NCBI RefSeq assembly: GCF_002154225.1
Contig: NZ_MTSE01000001.1
Span: 124,001 to 188,000 of the forward strand
DNA length: 64,000 nt
Source of the DNA: Hymenobacter crusticola
GTDB taxonomy: Bacteria; Bacteroidota; Bacteroidia; Cytophagales; Hymenobacteraceae
Reading direction: 5' to 3'
The notes under the pieces are model-generated. The model searched no databases, was not told the DNA's origin, and saw only the letters and a program-made list of their open reading frames with translations. Within the stretch, counting starts at the first letter, position 1, and each line of letters opens with the position of its first letter. Of the stretch, positions 18,542-27,487 are shown in pieces. The translations under genes were made by a program, and so were the position numbers.

Positions 18542-18742
18542 CGTCATGCTGAGCTGGTCGACGCATCTTTACCGTTGCATTGCCCAGTGTAGAGACGCAA
18601 TATCTTGCGTCTTATCGTTGCTGATGTTGTTTGTTATGCACAGCGCGACCTAGGTCGTTCAACGATAAGACGCAAAATATTGCGTCTCTACACCGTTCTA
18701 GGTTCGCAACGGTAGAGATGATTCGGCAAGCTCAGCATGACG
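18542..18742. repeat. Nested inverted repeat, dispersed intergenic element
   Basis: Outer arms 18542-18578 and 18706-18742 pair imperfectly; they contain CGTCATGCTGAGCTGGTCG. Inner arms 18587-18619 and 18661-18693 pair nearly perfectly and contain GTAGAGACGCAATAT. The outer-arm sequence recurs at 21644-21738, so this is a repeat family, here carrying an extra inner hairpin. Confidence 0.8.
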
Positions 18743-18771
18743 GCCTTTTGGAAGGCACTATTAACTAGAAC

Positions 18772-21627
18772 ATGAAAAAATCAACCCTACTCCTACCCAT
18801 CCTGCTAGGTTTCGCTACCGCCCACACCTCTAGCTGGGCGCAAGCGCCGAAGTGGCCGACCATCACCCAGCAAGCCAAGCCCTGGACGCGCTGGTGGTGG
18901 GAAGGCAGCGCCGTGAATCAGAAAGACCTGACCAGCCTGCTGGAGCAATACAATAAGGCAGGCCTAGGTGGCGTAGAAATTACGGCGATATACGGCGTGC
19001 ACGGCGCAGAAAATCAATTCATTGACTTTCTGTCGCCGAAGTGGATGGGCATGCTCACGCACACGCTGAAAGAAGCGGGTCGGCTCGACATGGGTGTGGA
19101 CATGGCGCAGGCGTCGGGTTGGCCGTTCGGCGGGCCGTGGGTGACGCCGACGGATGCCTGCAAATACGTGGCCTACGAAACCTACTCGGTGAAGGGTGGC
19201 GAGCAGCTCAAAGATGCTGTGACGTTCATGCAAAAGCCGGTCATTCGGGCTGTCAATCACCAAGTTGACATCAAAACGCTGGTCGACCCAGTGGCGAAGA
19301 ACAAGGACTTGCAGACCCTAGCCCTGGACCAGGTGCGGTTTGAGAAGCCCTTGCCCTTGCAAACCCTGATGGCCTACTCCGATAAGGGCGAGACACAAGA
19401 CTTGACCCTCAAAGTAGACGCCAATGGCAAGCTGAACTGGACCGCGCCGGCTGGCAACTGGACCTTGTACGCCGTGTTCCAGGGGTGGCACGGCAAGCAA
19501 GTAGAACGGGCTGGCCCCGGCGGTGAGGGCGACGTAGTCGACCACCTCTCCAAAACGGCCACCCAACACTACTTGCAGCGCTTCGATGAGGCTTTCAAAG
19601 GCTACGACATCAAGGCGCTACGGGCATTTTTCAACGACTCCTACGAAGTAGACGACGCCCAGGGCGAGGCCAACTGGACCCCGGCCATGTTCACGGAGTT
19701 TCAGAAGCGCCGCGGCTACGACTTGCGCAAGCATTTGCCGGCGCTGTTTGGCAAAGACACCGACGACAAAAACCACCGCGTGCTCTGCGACTACCGCGAA
19801 ACGATTTCGGAGCTGCTGCTGGAAAACTACACCAAGGTATGGAGCGATTGGGCCAAAACGCAAGGCGCCCTCATCCGCAACCAAGCCCACGGCTCACCGG
19901 CCAACATCCTTGACCTGTACGCCGTTACCGACATCCCCGAGACGGAAGGCACCGACTTGCTGCGCATCAAGTTTGCCTCCTCGGCGGCCAACGTGACTGG
20001 TAAAAAGCTAGCTTCGTCGGAGTCGGCGACGTGGGAGAACGAGCACTTTCTCTCCAAGCTCAGCGACGTAAAACTGTCGATGGACCGCTACCTGCTCGGT
20101 GGCGTGAACCACACGTTTTACCACGGCACCAACTACTCGCCGGCGTCGGCGCCCTGGCCGGGCTGGCTGTTTTACGCGGCCGTGCACTTCAACCCAAACA
20201 ATACGTTCTGGACGGATTTCGGCAAGCTGAATACCTACGTGGCGCACTGCCAATCCTTCTTGCAGCAAGGCAAGCCCAACAACGACGTGCTGGTATACCT
20301 GCCCATGTACGATTCGTTCTCGAACCCGAGCGGCAAGGTTCTGCTTCAGCACTACGACGGTATTGACCACGGCTTCAAGGGGATGCCGGTGGAAAACACC
20401 ACTGAGGACATGCTGAAGAAAGGCTACGGCTTCGACTTCATTTCCGACAAGCAGCTCCAACGTGTGACCGGTGCGGGCCGCGACCTGCACACCGGCGGCG
20501 TGACGTACCAGACCATCCTGCTGCCCGACGCGCGCCTGGTTCCGCTCGCAACGTTGCAGCGGGTGCTGGACCTAGCTCAGAACGGCGCCACCATTGTGGT
20601 GCAAAACCAACTTCCCACGGACGTGCCTGGCCTCGGTAATCTGGAGGCTCGCCGCGCGACGCTGAAGAAGCTTTTGGCCCCGCTGAAATTCGCCGACGGT
20701 GGCAAAGGTGTGCAGCAAGCTAGCCTCGGCAAAGGCAAGATTCTGGTTGGTAAAGATGTAGACCAGCTACTCGCCGCCGCTGGCGTGAAGCGCGAGACCA
20801 TGGTCGACCAAGGCGTTCAGTACGTGCGCCGCAGCCACGAGAAAGGCCATTATTACTTTATGGTCAACCGCGGCGAGAAGGCTGTGGAGGGCTGGGTGAA
20901 GCTCCAAACGCCCGGCAAATCGGTGGCGCTCTACAACCCCATGACCGAAAAGCTAGGCATGGCAGCCCTGCGCAACGCTGGCAATACGCCGGAGGTGTAC
21001 GTGCAACTAGCCCCCGGCGAATCGTGCATCTTGGAAACCAACACGGCCGCCGTAACCGGCCCCGTGTACGCCTACCTGAAAACGGCCGGCGCAGCTCAGC
21101 CCATCACGGGCACCTGGGACATCAACTTCGTGAAAGGCGGCCCCGAGCTGCCCGCCAAAGTGCAGACTAAAGACCTAGGTTCGTGGACCAACCTCAGCGG
21201 CGACGCGGTGAAGAAGTTCTCCGGCACGGCCACGTACACCACCTCTTTCCCCATGCCCACCGGCTCGGATGAGGGCTTTGTTCTGGACCTAGGTAAAGTA
21301 GCCGAAAGTGCCCGCGTGCAGGTCAATGGCCAGGAGGTGGGCACCCTGATCGGGCCCGTGTATCAGGTGTACATCCCTAAAAATCAGCTCAAATTCACCA
21401 ATACGCTCACCATCAGCGTGTCGAATGCCATGGCTAACCGCATTGCCGACATGGACAAGAATCACGTGGAGTGGAAGAAGTTCTACAACATTAATATGTC
21501 GGCTCGCTTGCCTCAAAACCGCGGCGCCGACGGCAATTTCACCGCCGAGAAGTGGGCGCCACGTGAGTCGGGCTTGCTAGGCCCTGTAACCCTGACGCCC
21601 GCTACAAGCGGCGCACAGGTCCAATAG
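18772..21627 (+). CDS. GH106 alpha-L-rhamnosidase
   Basis: A 951-residue secreted protein (signal peptide to about SSWAQ). The N-terminal barrel shows the GH106 hallmarks: PWTRWWWEGSAVNQKDLTSL, GLGGVEITAIYG, GMGVD-like LDMGVDMAQASGWPFGGPWV and RAFFNDSYEVDDAQGEANWT. SSESATWENEHFLSKLSD and GGVNHTFYHGTNYSP follow. The C-terminal part has a galactose-binding-like beta domain (SARVQVNGQEVGTLIGPVY). Members are calcium-dependent inverting rhamnosidases that act on rhamnogalacturonan and related glycans. The gene sits between GH105 and an acetylesterase and would supply L-rhamnose to the catabolic genes downstream. Confidence 0.9.
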   Translation: MKKSTLLLPILLGFATAHTSSWAQAPKWPTITQQAKPWTRWWWEGSAVNQKDLTSLLEQYNKAGLGGVEITAIYGVHGAENQFIDFLSPKWMGMLTHTLKEAGRLDMGVDMAQASGWPFGGPWVTPTDACKYVAYETYSVKGGEQLKDAVTFMQKPVIRAVNHQVDIKTLVDPVAKNKDLQTLALDQVRFEKPLPLQTLMAYSDKGETQDLTLKVDANGKLNWTAPAGNWTLYAVFQGWHGKQVERAGPGGEGDVVDHLSKTATQHYLQRFDEAFKGYDIKALRAFFNDSYEVDDAQGEANWTPAMFTEFQKRRGYDLRKHLPALFGKDTDDKNHRVLCDYRETISELLLENYTKVWSDWAKTQGALIRNQAHGSPANILDLYAVTDIPETEGTDLLRIKFASSAANVTGKKLASSESATWENEHFLSKLSDVKLSMDRYLLGGVNHTFYHGTNYSPASAPWPGWLFYAAVHFNPNNTFWTDFGKLNTYVAHCQSFLQQGKPNNDVLVYLPMYDSFSNPSGKVLLQHYDGIDHGFKGMPVENTTEDMLKKGYGFDFISDKQLQRVTGAGRDLHTGGVTYQTILLPDARLVPLATLQRVLDLAQNGATIVVQNQLPTDVPGLGNLEARRATLKKLLAPLKFADGGKGVQQASLGKGKILVGKDVDQLLAAAGVKRETMVDQGVQYVRRSHEKGHYYFMVNRGEKAVEGWVKLQTPGKSVALYNPMTEKLGMAALRNAGNTPEVYVQLAPGESCILETNTAAVTGPVYAYLKTAGAAQPITGTWDINFVKGGPELPAKVQTKDLGSWTNLSGDAVKKFSGTATYTTSFPMPTGSDEGFVLDLGKVAESARVQVNGQEVGTLIGPVYQVYIPKNQLKFTNTLTISVSNAMANRIADMDKNHVEWKKFYNINMSARLPQNRGADGNFTAEKWAPRESGLLGPVTLTPATSGAQVQ

Positions 21628-21643
21628 CTTCGCTTTCAATCCA

Positions 21644-21738
21644 GACCGTCATGCTGAGCTGGTCGAAGCATCTCTACCGTCAAAGTAACTTGATTACCAT
21701 TGCGGTAGAGATACTTCGACCAGCTCAGCATGACGGTC
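21644..21738. repeat. Inverted repeat, second copy of the CGTCATGCTGAGCTGGTCGA element
   Basis: Arms 21644-21679 and 21703-21738 are 36 bases each with a single mismatch and a 23-base loop. The arm shares its core with 18542-18578. It lies between GH106 and the acetylesterase, 41 bases before the latter's start codon, and would fold in the mRNA leader. Confidence 0.85.
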
Positions 21739-21779
21739 TACTTTGCAGAAATAACATCGTTCTTCGTCTTCCCCTCTTC

Positions 21780-23333
21780 ATGAAGCACCTAGGTTCTTTT
21801 CATAAGCTGCTTTTCTTGGGCCTGCTAGGTTGTGCCCAATCTACCCTCGCCAACGTCACGCTGCCCGCGCTGATTACCGACAACATGGTGCTTCAGCAGA
21901 AATCGGAGGTGGCGCTGTGGGGCTGGGCCGACCCGAGCGAAACCGTAACGGTTACGGCTAGCTGGACTAAAGCGCCGGTCAAAGCCACCGCTGATGCGCA
22001 AGGCAACTGGCTTGTGCGGGTGCCCACCGCAAAGGCCGGCGGACCCTATACGCTTACCTTTGAGGGCAAGAATAAGCTGACCGTCAACAATGTACTACTG
22101 GGGGAAGTGTGGCTGTGCTCGGGCCAGTCGAACATGGTTTTTCCCGTGACCAAGCGGCCGAACAGCGGCTCCTACACCGGCATCATCAACGCCGAAGAGG
22201 TCATACCGAAGGCCAACTACCCCAACATCCGCATGTTCACGGTGAAAAACAAAGTGGGCGACACACCGCAAAAGGACGTGCAAGGCAGTTGGGCCGTGTG
22301 CAGCCCGCAGACGGTAGGCGAGTTTTCGGCCGTGGCGTATTTCTTTGGCAAAGAAGTATTTGAGAAAACGCACTACCCCATTGGGCTCATCAACTCCACC
22401 TGGGGCGGCACGCCAGCCGAGTCGTGGACGCGCAAGGACGTGCTCGAAAAGGCCCCAGAGCTTCAGCCTATTTTGGCCCGCTACGAGTTAGGGTTGCAGA
22501 ACTACGACCAGAAGCTGGCCGACTACAAAACGCAACTGGAAGCCTACAAGCAAGCCAAGGTCGCCGACCCTAAAACGCCGCTCACCGCCCCGCGCGAGCT
22601 GATAGGCCCCACCAGCAACAAGTCGCCCTACAAGCTCTACAACGCCATGATTCACCCGCTGATACCCTACACGCTGAAGGGCGTTATCTGGTACCAGGGT
22701 GAGAGCAATGTGGAGCACGCTTACCAGTACCGCAAGCTATTCCCGGCTATGATTGCCAGTTGGCGCGCCGAGTGGCAGCAACCTAGCCTCCCCTTCTACT
22801 TCGTGCAAATTGCACCGCACCGCACCGGCAACCCGGAGCTACGCGAAGCCCAACTCCTCACCATGCAAACCGTGCCGCACACCGGCATGGCCGTCATCAC
22901 CGACGCTGGCGATTCACTCGACATCCACCCGCGCAACAAGGAAGTAGTTGGTCACCGCTTGGCTTTGTGGGCCTTGGCGAAAGAGTACGGCCAGAAAAAC
23001 CTAGCTTATTCCGGCCCCGTCTACCACGATATGAAAATGGAAAAGGGTAAGGCTCGCCTGACTTTCGACTATATGGCCGGCGGCTTGGTAGCGCAAGGTG
23101 GAAGCGAGCTGAAGCAGTTCACCATTGCTGGCGCTGATAGCGTGTTCGTGCCTGCCCAAGCCAAAATTGAGGGCAAATCGGTGGTGGTGTGGAGCGACCG
23201 GGTGAAACAGCCTGTGGCCGTACGCTTTGCCTGGCGCGAAGTGCCAAAGCCGAACTTCTATAACGCTGCCGGCTTGCCGGCTACTCCTTTCCGCACTGAT
23301 ACGTGGCGCACGCCTACCCAAGGCAAGTTGTAG
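21780..23333 (+). CDS. SGNH-type sialate/carbohydrate O-acetylesterase
   Basis: A 517-residue protein. ATG 21780 starts a signal peptide ([20 protein letters not shown]); the frame stays open upstream to 21651 only because it reads through the repeat. An N-terminal beta domain ([20 protein letters not shown]) precedes the SGNH hydrolase. Block I is LCSGQSNM with the catalytic Ser, later motifs are [12 protein letters not shown] and IWYQGESN, and Asp/His are in [17 protein letters not shown]. Relatives deacetylate sialic acids, xylan or rhamnogalacturonan. Within this locus removal of O-acetyl groups from rhamnogalacturonan is most likely; the substrate is inferred. Confidence 0.85.
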   Translation: MKHLGSFHKLLFLGLLGCAQSTLANVTLPALITDNMVLQQKSEVALWGWADPSETVTVTASWTKAPVKATADAQGNWLVRVPTAKAGGPYTLTFEGKNKLTVNNVLLGEVWLCSGQSNMVFPVTKRPNSGSYTGIINAEEVIPKANYPNIRMFTVKNKVGDTPQKDVQGSWAVCSPQTVGEFSAVAYFFGKEVFEKTHYPIGLINSTWGGTPAESWTRKDVLEKAPELQPILARYELGLQNYDQKLADYKTQLEAYKQAKVADPKTPLTAPRELIGPTSNKSPYKLYNAMIHPLIPYTLKGVIWYQGESNVEHAYQYRKLFPAMIASWRAEWQQPSLPFYFVQIAPHRTGNPELREAQLLTMQTVPHTGMAVITDAGDSLDIHPRNKEVVGHRLALWALAKEYGQKNLAYSGPVYHDMKMEKGKARLTFDYMAGGLVAQGGSELKQFTIAGADSVFVPAQAKIEGKSVVVWSDRVKQPVAVRFAWREVPKPNFYNAAGLPATPFRTDTWRTPTQGKL

Positions 23334-23355
23334 GGCCTACGCTGCCTAGCAGCAA

Positions 23356-23532
23356 TTACCTAGGCCGCACAACCAACTGCTTGGCTTCAACACCTCTGAG
23401 AGCAGCTATGCGTTCAGCAGCCAGCGTAGCCAAGGGCGACGGTAGCCGCAAAAGCGCACTAATTCTGCCTACGGTAAAGGAGAGGGTGAACAGGTATAGT
23501 AGCAAGGCGATGCGGAGGAGCACAAGCTTCAT
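23356..23532 (-). CDS. Possible small membrane protein (58 residues)
   Basis: From ATG 23532 a 58-residue frame encodes an N-terminal hydrophobic helix (MKLVLLRIALLLYLFTLSF) followed by a basic, alanine- and leucine-rich tail ending VVRPR. It occupies most of the 391-base gap between the acetylesterase and rhaM and is convergent with the former. No family or clear ribosome-binding site is recognised, so it may be real or chance. The rest of this gap shows no other signal. Confidence 0.35.
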   Translation of the reverse strand: MKLVLLRIALLLYLFTLSFTVGRISALLRLPSPLATLAAERIAALRGVEAKQLVVRPR

Positions 23533-23724
23533 TGGGCACGGGTAAATGTTGAGCTTGGTCCTTTCCCAAAAACATACCAGCTTAAATTCATTCAAAAACA
23601 ACCTAGCTACCCTCGGTAGCTTACACCCTGTTGATCAGTGGTATAATAACTTTTATCTAGTTACTCATCGCTGAAATATCTTTTATTTCGGCACCAGCAC
23701 AGTTCCACGCATTACCCCAGCCCT

Positions 23725-24039
23725 ATGGAAGAAGTAGCCTTCACAATGAAGCTCAAGCCCGGCTTTGAAGCCGAGTACAAACGCCGCCACGACGAAATCT
23801 GGCCCGAACTCTCGCAAACCCTGACCGAAGCTGGCATTCGCGACTATTCTATTTATCTGGACCGTGCCAGCGGTACTCTGTTTGCCGTACAGAAGCGCGC
23901 GGAAGGCCATACCATCGACCAACTACCTAGCTTGCCAATTATGAAAAAATGGTGGGCTTATATGGCCGACATCATGGAAACCAATCCTGATAATTCGCCG
24001 GTTTCGACCACACTAGAAGCCGTTTTTCACGCAGATTAA
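23725..24039 (+). CDS. rhaM: L-rhamnose mutarotase
   Basis: A 104-residue protein of exactly the family's usual size. Signature segments are [20 protein letters not shown] with the conserved His, [11 protein letters not shown] with the catalytic-region Tyr, and [20 protein letters not shown] with the paired tryptophans; C-terminal LEAVFHAD is also typical. RhaM interconverts alpha- and beta-L-rhamnopyranose so that isomerase receives its preferred anomer. It lies after the rhamnosidase and acetylesterase genes and is closed by a strong terminator, so it is probably the last gene of this segment. Confidence 0.95.
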   Translation: MEEVAFTMKLKPGFEAEYKRRHDEIWPELSQTLTEAGIRDYSIYLDRASGTLFAVQKRAEGHTIDQLPSLPIMKKWWAYMADIMETNPDNSPVSTTLEAVFHAD

Positions 24040-24077
24040 CAACATAGTAACCCTAGCTTTCCGCAAACCTTTGCGTA

Positions 24078-24106
24078 ACAGCCCGGCAATTGCCGGGCTG
24101 TTTTTG
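24078..24106 (+). terminator. Intrinsic terminator after rhaM
   Basis: The palindrome ACAGCCCGGCAATTGCCGGG continues to 24101 as a perfect 24-base inverted repeat and is followed by TTTTTG, a classic intrinsic terminator between rhaM and the first susC. Confidence 0.88.
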
Positions 24107-24205
24107 TATATGATTAATAACAAGTTTTTTAGGTGCAGGAGAGTACGGGAAGGAGGGCACTCTTGCTTTGCTGCTATTTGAGGAGCATTTACTGAGGCTT
24201 TTGTT

Positions 24206-24241
24206 CTCGCATGACCGATAAGTGGCTATTGGTCATGCGAG
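24206..24241. promoter_or_regulatory. 11-bp inverted repeat upstream of first susC
   Basis: Arms CTCGCATGACC (24206-24216) and GGTCATGCGAG (24231-24241) are perfectly complementary with a 14-base loop. No T-run follows, so an operator or leader structure is more likely than a terminator. It lies 100 bases before the susC start. Confidence 0.45.
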
Positions 24242-24284
24242 TCCTAACTCAATTGCCTTTTTCGCTCTTTCATTCCGCACGAGG

Positions 24285-24298
24285 CGCAATCGTTTGCG
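24285..24298. promoter_or_regulatory. Candidate GntR operator CGCAATCGTTTGCG
   Basis: A 14-base near-palindrome with perfect CGCAA/TTGCG half-sites, 43 bases upstream of the first susC start. It closely resembles GCAAACGTTTGC before the second susC (29756) and AAAACGATTGCA beside the GntR regulator start (43070). The shared core suggests common control; binding is inferred. Confidence 0.45.
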
Positions 24299-24340
24299 AA
24301 GCGCACTCACCGTCTTCATCTCACCCTAACTTATTTTTCT

Positions 24341-27300
24341 ATGAGGAACAGTATTACCCATGTATGGCGGCAGTGCTTGGCCCTAACCGCCGTGCTGCTA
24401 TTTACGCAGCAGGTCTGGGCCCAGACGGTTACTGGCAGAGTAACCACGAGCGAGACCAAAGAGCCCCTGCCCGGCGTAACAGTGGTGGTAAAAGGCACCA
24501 GCAACGGAACAGGCACAAATGCTGACGGTAGCTTTTCGCTGGAGGTACCCAACCGCACTGGCACGCTGGTCTTTTCCTTTGTAGGCTATGTCACGAAGGA
24601 AGTGGCCATTGATGGCAAGAGTACGGTGGATGTAGCCCTTGGACAGGATACCAAGGCCTTGGATGAAGTGGTAGTGGTGGGCTATGGCACGCAGAAGAAG
24701 AGCGACGTAACCGGCTCCCTCGCTTCGGTGTCGGCGGAGCAGTTGCAGCAGGTGCCGACGACCAACATCACCCAGGCCCTGCAAGGCCGGGCGTCGGGGG
24801 TTGATATTAGCGGGGGCAGTTTCCGGCCCGGTGAATCGCCTGCCATTCGCATCCGCGGCAACCGCTCGGTGCAGGCTTCCAACGACCCGCTGTACGTGGT
24901 AGACGGTATTCCGCTGGCGGAAGGCACGGGTTTGAATGACTTCAACCCCCAGGATATTGCCTCGATAGAGGTGCTGAAAGATGCTTCAGCCACGGCCATT
25001 TACGGCTCACGCGGCGCAAACGGCGTGGTGCTGATCACGACCAACCGCGGCAAGGAAGGCAAGTTCACGATCAACTACAATACGTACATGAGCTTCGACA
25101 AGCCGTTGGTGAAAGCCGATGTGCTTACCGGACCGCAGTTTGCCGAGTATCGTCGCGAAGCCAACCGCACCTCAGGCTCCTACCCTACCCTTTACCCTAA
25201 CCCAGTAACCGACTACGCCATCTTCGGCACCGATCCTTATACCTGGGAAGGCATTGCCGACGCTTATACCTGGACCGACCGTGCGAACCGGGTAGTAGCT
25301 ACGCGTCCGACCACGGATGAGGAAAAGGCTCTCTATGGCGCCAACGTTACCGAAATTCCGGTTTACGACAACAGCAAAGTGCGCACGACCAACTGGGGCG
25401 ACCTAGCGTTGCGCACGGGCATCACGCAAAGCCACCAGATCAGCGCCAGCGGCGGCACCGACAAGCTGCGGGCCTCCATCTCGATTGGCTACCTCAAACA
25501 GCGGGGCGTGCAGATCAGCCAGGATTTCTCGCGCTACACGGCCCGTATGACCCTCGACTACAAGGTCAATAACATCATTTCGGTGGGCGGCTCGACCAAC
25601 GCCAACCTGAACCTACAGAACTTCGGCACCGACTATTATGGTAAGATGGTCAACCAGCTGCCCATCTCGGTGCCCTACGACCCCAGCGGCAACCCCATTT
25701 TCCTGCCCGGCGCCGACGTGAACATTGTGAACCCCATTCTGGATCCTGAGTTGGTATTTGATGAGCGACGCACGACACGCTTCTTTGGCAGCTTCTACGC
25801 CGAGGCGAAGCTAGCCCCCGGCTTGCGCTTCCGCATCAACGTAGGACCTGACTTCCGCAACAGACGGAGTGGCGAGTTCCAGGCAGCGCGGTCGTCGAAC
25901 CGGCAGGGTGGCACCTCGTGGGGTCGCAACGACCAGAACCAGAACTTCACCTATGTAGTGGAAAACCTGCTCTTTTACGACAAGCAGTTTGGCAACCACA
26001 GCCTAGGCGTTACGGTGCTGGAAAGCGCTCAGCAGGACCGCAGCGAACGATCCTTCATCACCGCATCAAACCTACCCTACGACAGCCAGAAGTGGTACAA
26101 CCTAGGTTCGAGCTACAACAGCAGCCCCGAAACGTTCGGCAGTTCCTTTTCTAAGCGCCGCTTACAATCGTGGATGGGTCGCATCAACTACAGCTTCAAA
26201 GACCGTTACGTGCTGACCGCCTCGGGCCGCTACGACGGTTCGTCGGTGTTGGCGCCCGGCAACAAGTGGGCATTCTTTCCCTCGTTTGCCCTAGCCTGGA
26301 AGCTTCAGGAAGAATCCTTCCTGAAAGATGTTAACCAACTTACGGAGCTGAAGCTGCGCGCCGGCTACGGCGTAGTGGGCCAGTCGTCGGTTGACCCGTA
26401 CCTGACGGGTGGTAACCTAGGTCAGACAGCTTACGTGTGGGACGAAACGCCCGCCTACGGCTATGCTCCTACGGCTTTGAAGAACCCTGATCTGAGCTGG
26501 GAAAAGACCTCGACTGTTAACCTAGGTGTTGACTTCGGCTTCTTCCAAAACCGCATTAGCGGCTCGGTAGATGTGTACCGCGCCCACACGTTTGACTTGC
26601 TGCTGCCTCGCGCCATCCCAACTTCTTCGGGCTTTGGCACCATCCTGCAGAACATCGGCGACACCCGCAATACGGGTATCGAAGTAGCCCTGTCGACCCG
26701 CAACATCGAAAGCTCGAAGTTCCGCTGGGGCACCGATTTCATTTTCACCAAGAACAAGGAAGAGTTCGTGAAGCTGTCGTCGGGCGCGCAAGATGACGTG
26801 GGGAACCGCTGGTTTATCGGGCAGCCGATCAACGTGTACTACAACTACAAGTTCCAGGGCATCTGGCAAACGAACGAAGCCGACCTCGCTACGAGCTACG
26901 GTCAGAAGCCGGGCCAGATCAAGGTGGCTGACATCAACAACGATGGTAAGATCAACGCGCAGGACCAGACCATCTTAGGTTCGACGGTGCCGAAGTGGTC
27001 GGGCAGTGTGAACAACACCTTCTCCTACGCCGGCTTCGACCTGTCGTTCCTGGTGTATGCGCGGGTGGGCCAGATGACGAACCTGAACTTCCGCCCCGGC
27101 CTCGGTGGCCGCTATCAGGCCAACGACGTGAATTACTGGACGCTTTCTAATCCCAGCAACGACTACCCTCGTCCTGATAAGAGCGCCGACATTGCCCTCT
27201 ATGGGGATGCCCGCCGCTTCATCTCGGCTAGCTTCGTGAAGGTGCGTAGCATCTCCCTGAACTACACTTTCCCGAAGGCCATCGTTGAGAAATTCAAAGG

Positions 27301-27457
27301 CCAGAACCTGAGCGCCTACGTGAACGTGGTGAACCCCTTCCTCTTCACCAAGGTCAAGAATTTCGATCCGGAAATCACGGACCCAAACACGCGTACCGTT
27401 TCTGATAACAGCCTCAGTGTGAAAAGCCTAGTAGTAGGCTTGCGCGTTGGATTCTGA
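24341..27457 (+). CDS. SusC/RagA-family TonB-linked outer-membrane transporter (first pair)
   Basis: A 1038-residue protein with a signal peptide ending QQVWAQ (about residue 28). A carboxypeptidase-regulatory-like domain follows (TVTGRVTTSETKEPLPGVTV to SFVGYVTKEVAI), then the conserved DEVVVVGYGTQKK segment, a plug domain (ALQGRASGVDI, DPLYVVDGIPLAEG, IEVLKDASATAIYGSRGANG) and a 22-strand barrel ending in aromatic-terminal VVGLRVGF. SusC proteins import oligosaccharides across the outer membrane using TonB energy, capped by a SusD lipoprotein. The partner susD begins 31 bases downstream. Pectin or rhamnogalacturonan oligosaccharides are the probable cargo, judged from the neighbourhood. Confidence 0.95.
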   Translation: MRNSITHVWRQCLALTAVLLFTQQVWAQTVTGRVTTSETKEPLPGVTVVVKGTSNGTGTNADGSFSLEVPNRTGTLVFSFVGYVTKEVAIDGKSTVDVALGQDTKALDEVVVVGYGTQKKSDVTGSLASVSAEQLQQVPTTNITQALQGRASGVDISGGSFRPGESPAIRIRGNRSVQASNDPLYVVDGIPLAEGTGLNDFNPQDIASIEVLKDASATAIYGSRGANGVVLITTNRGKEGKFTINYNTYMSFDKPLVKADVLTGPQFAEYRREANRTSGSYPTLYPNPVTDYAIFGTDPYTWEGIADAYTWTDRANRVVATRPTTDEEKALYGANVTEIPVYDNSKVRTTNWGDLALRTGITQSHQISASGGTDKLRASISIGYLKQRGVQISQDFSRYTARMTLDYKVNNIISVGGSTNANLNLQNFGTDYYGKMVNQLPISVPYDPSGNPIFLPGADVNIVNPILDPELVFDERRTTRFFGSFYAEAKLAPGLRFRINVGPDFRNRRSGEFQAARSSNRQGGTSWGRNDQNQNFTYVVENLLFYDKQFGNHSLGVTVLESAQQDRSERSFITASNLPYDSQKWYNLGSSYNSSPETFGSSFSKRRLQSWMGRINYSFKDRYVLTASGRYDGSSVLAPGNKWAFFPSFALAWKLQEESFLKDVNQLTELKLRAGYGVVGQSSVDPYLTGGNLGQTAYVWDETPAYGYAPTALKNPDLSWEKTSTVNLGVDFGFFQNRISGSVDVYRAHTFDLLLPRAIPTSSGFGTILQNIGDTRNTGIEVALSTRNIESSKFRWGTDFIFTKNKEEFVKLSSGAQDDVGNRWFIGQPINVYYNYKFQGIWQTNEADLATSYGQKPGQIKVADINNDGKINAQDQTILGSTVPKWSGSVNNTFSYAGFDLSFLVYARVGQMTNLNFRPGLGGRYQANDVNYWTLSNPSNDYPRPDKSADIALYGDARRFISASFVKVRSISLNYTFPKAIVEKFKGQNLSAYVNVVNPFLFTKVKNFDPEITDPNTRTVSDNSLSVKSLVVGLRVGF

Positions 27458-27487
27458 TCATAAGGCTCGCTTTTTCTTCCAGCAATC

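Noticed and set aside
21651..21779. N-terminal extension of the acetylesterase
   Set aside because: The extension translates the inverted repeat; the signal peptide begins at ATG 21780.
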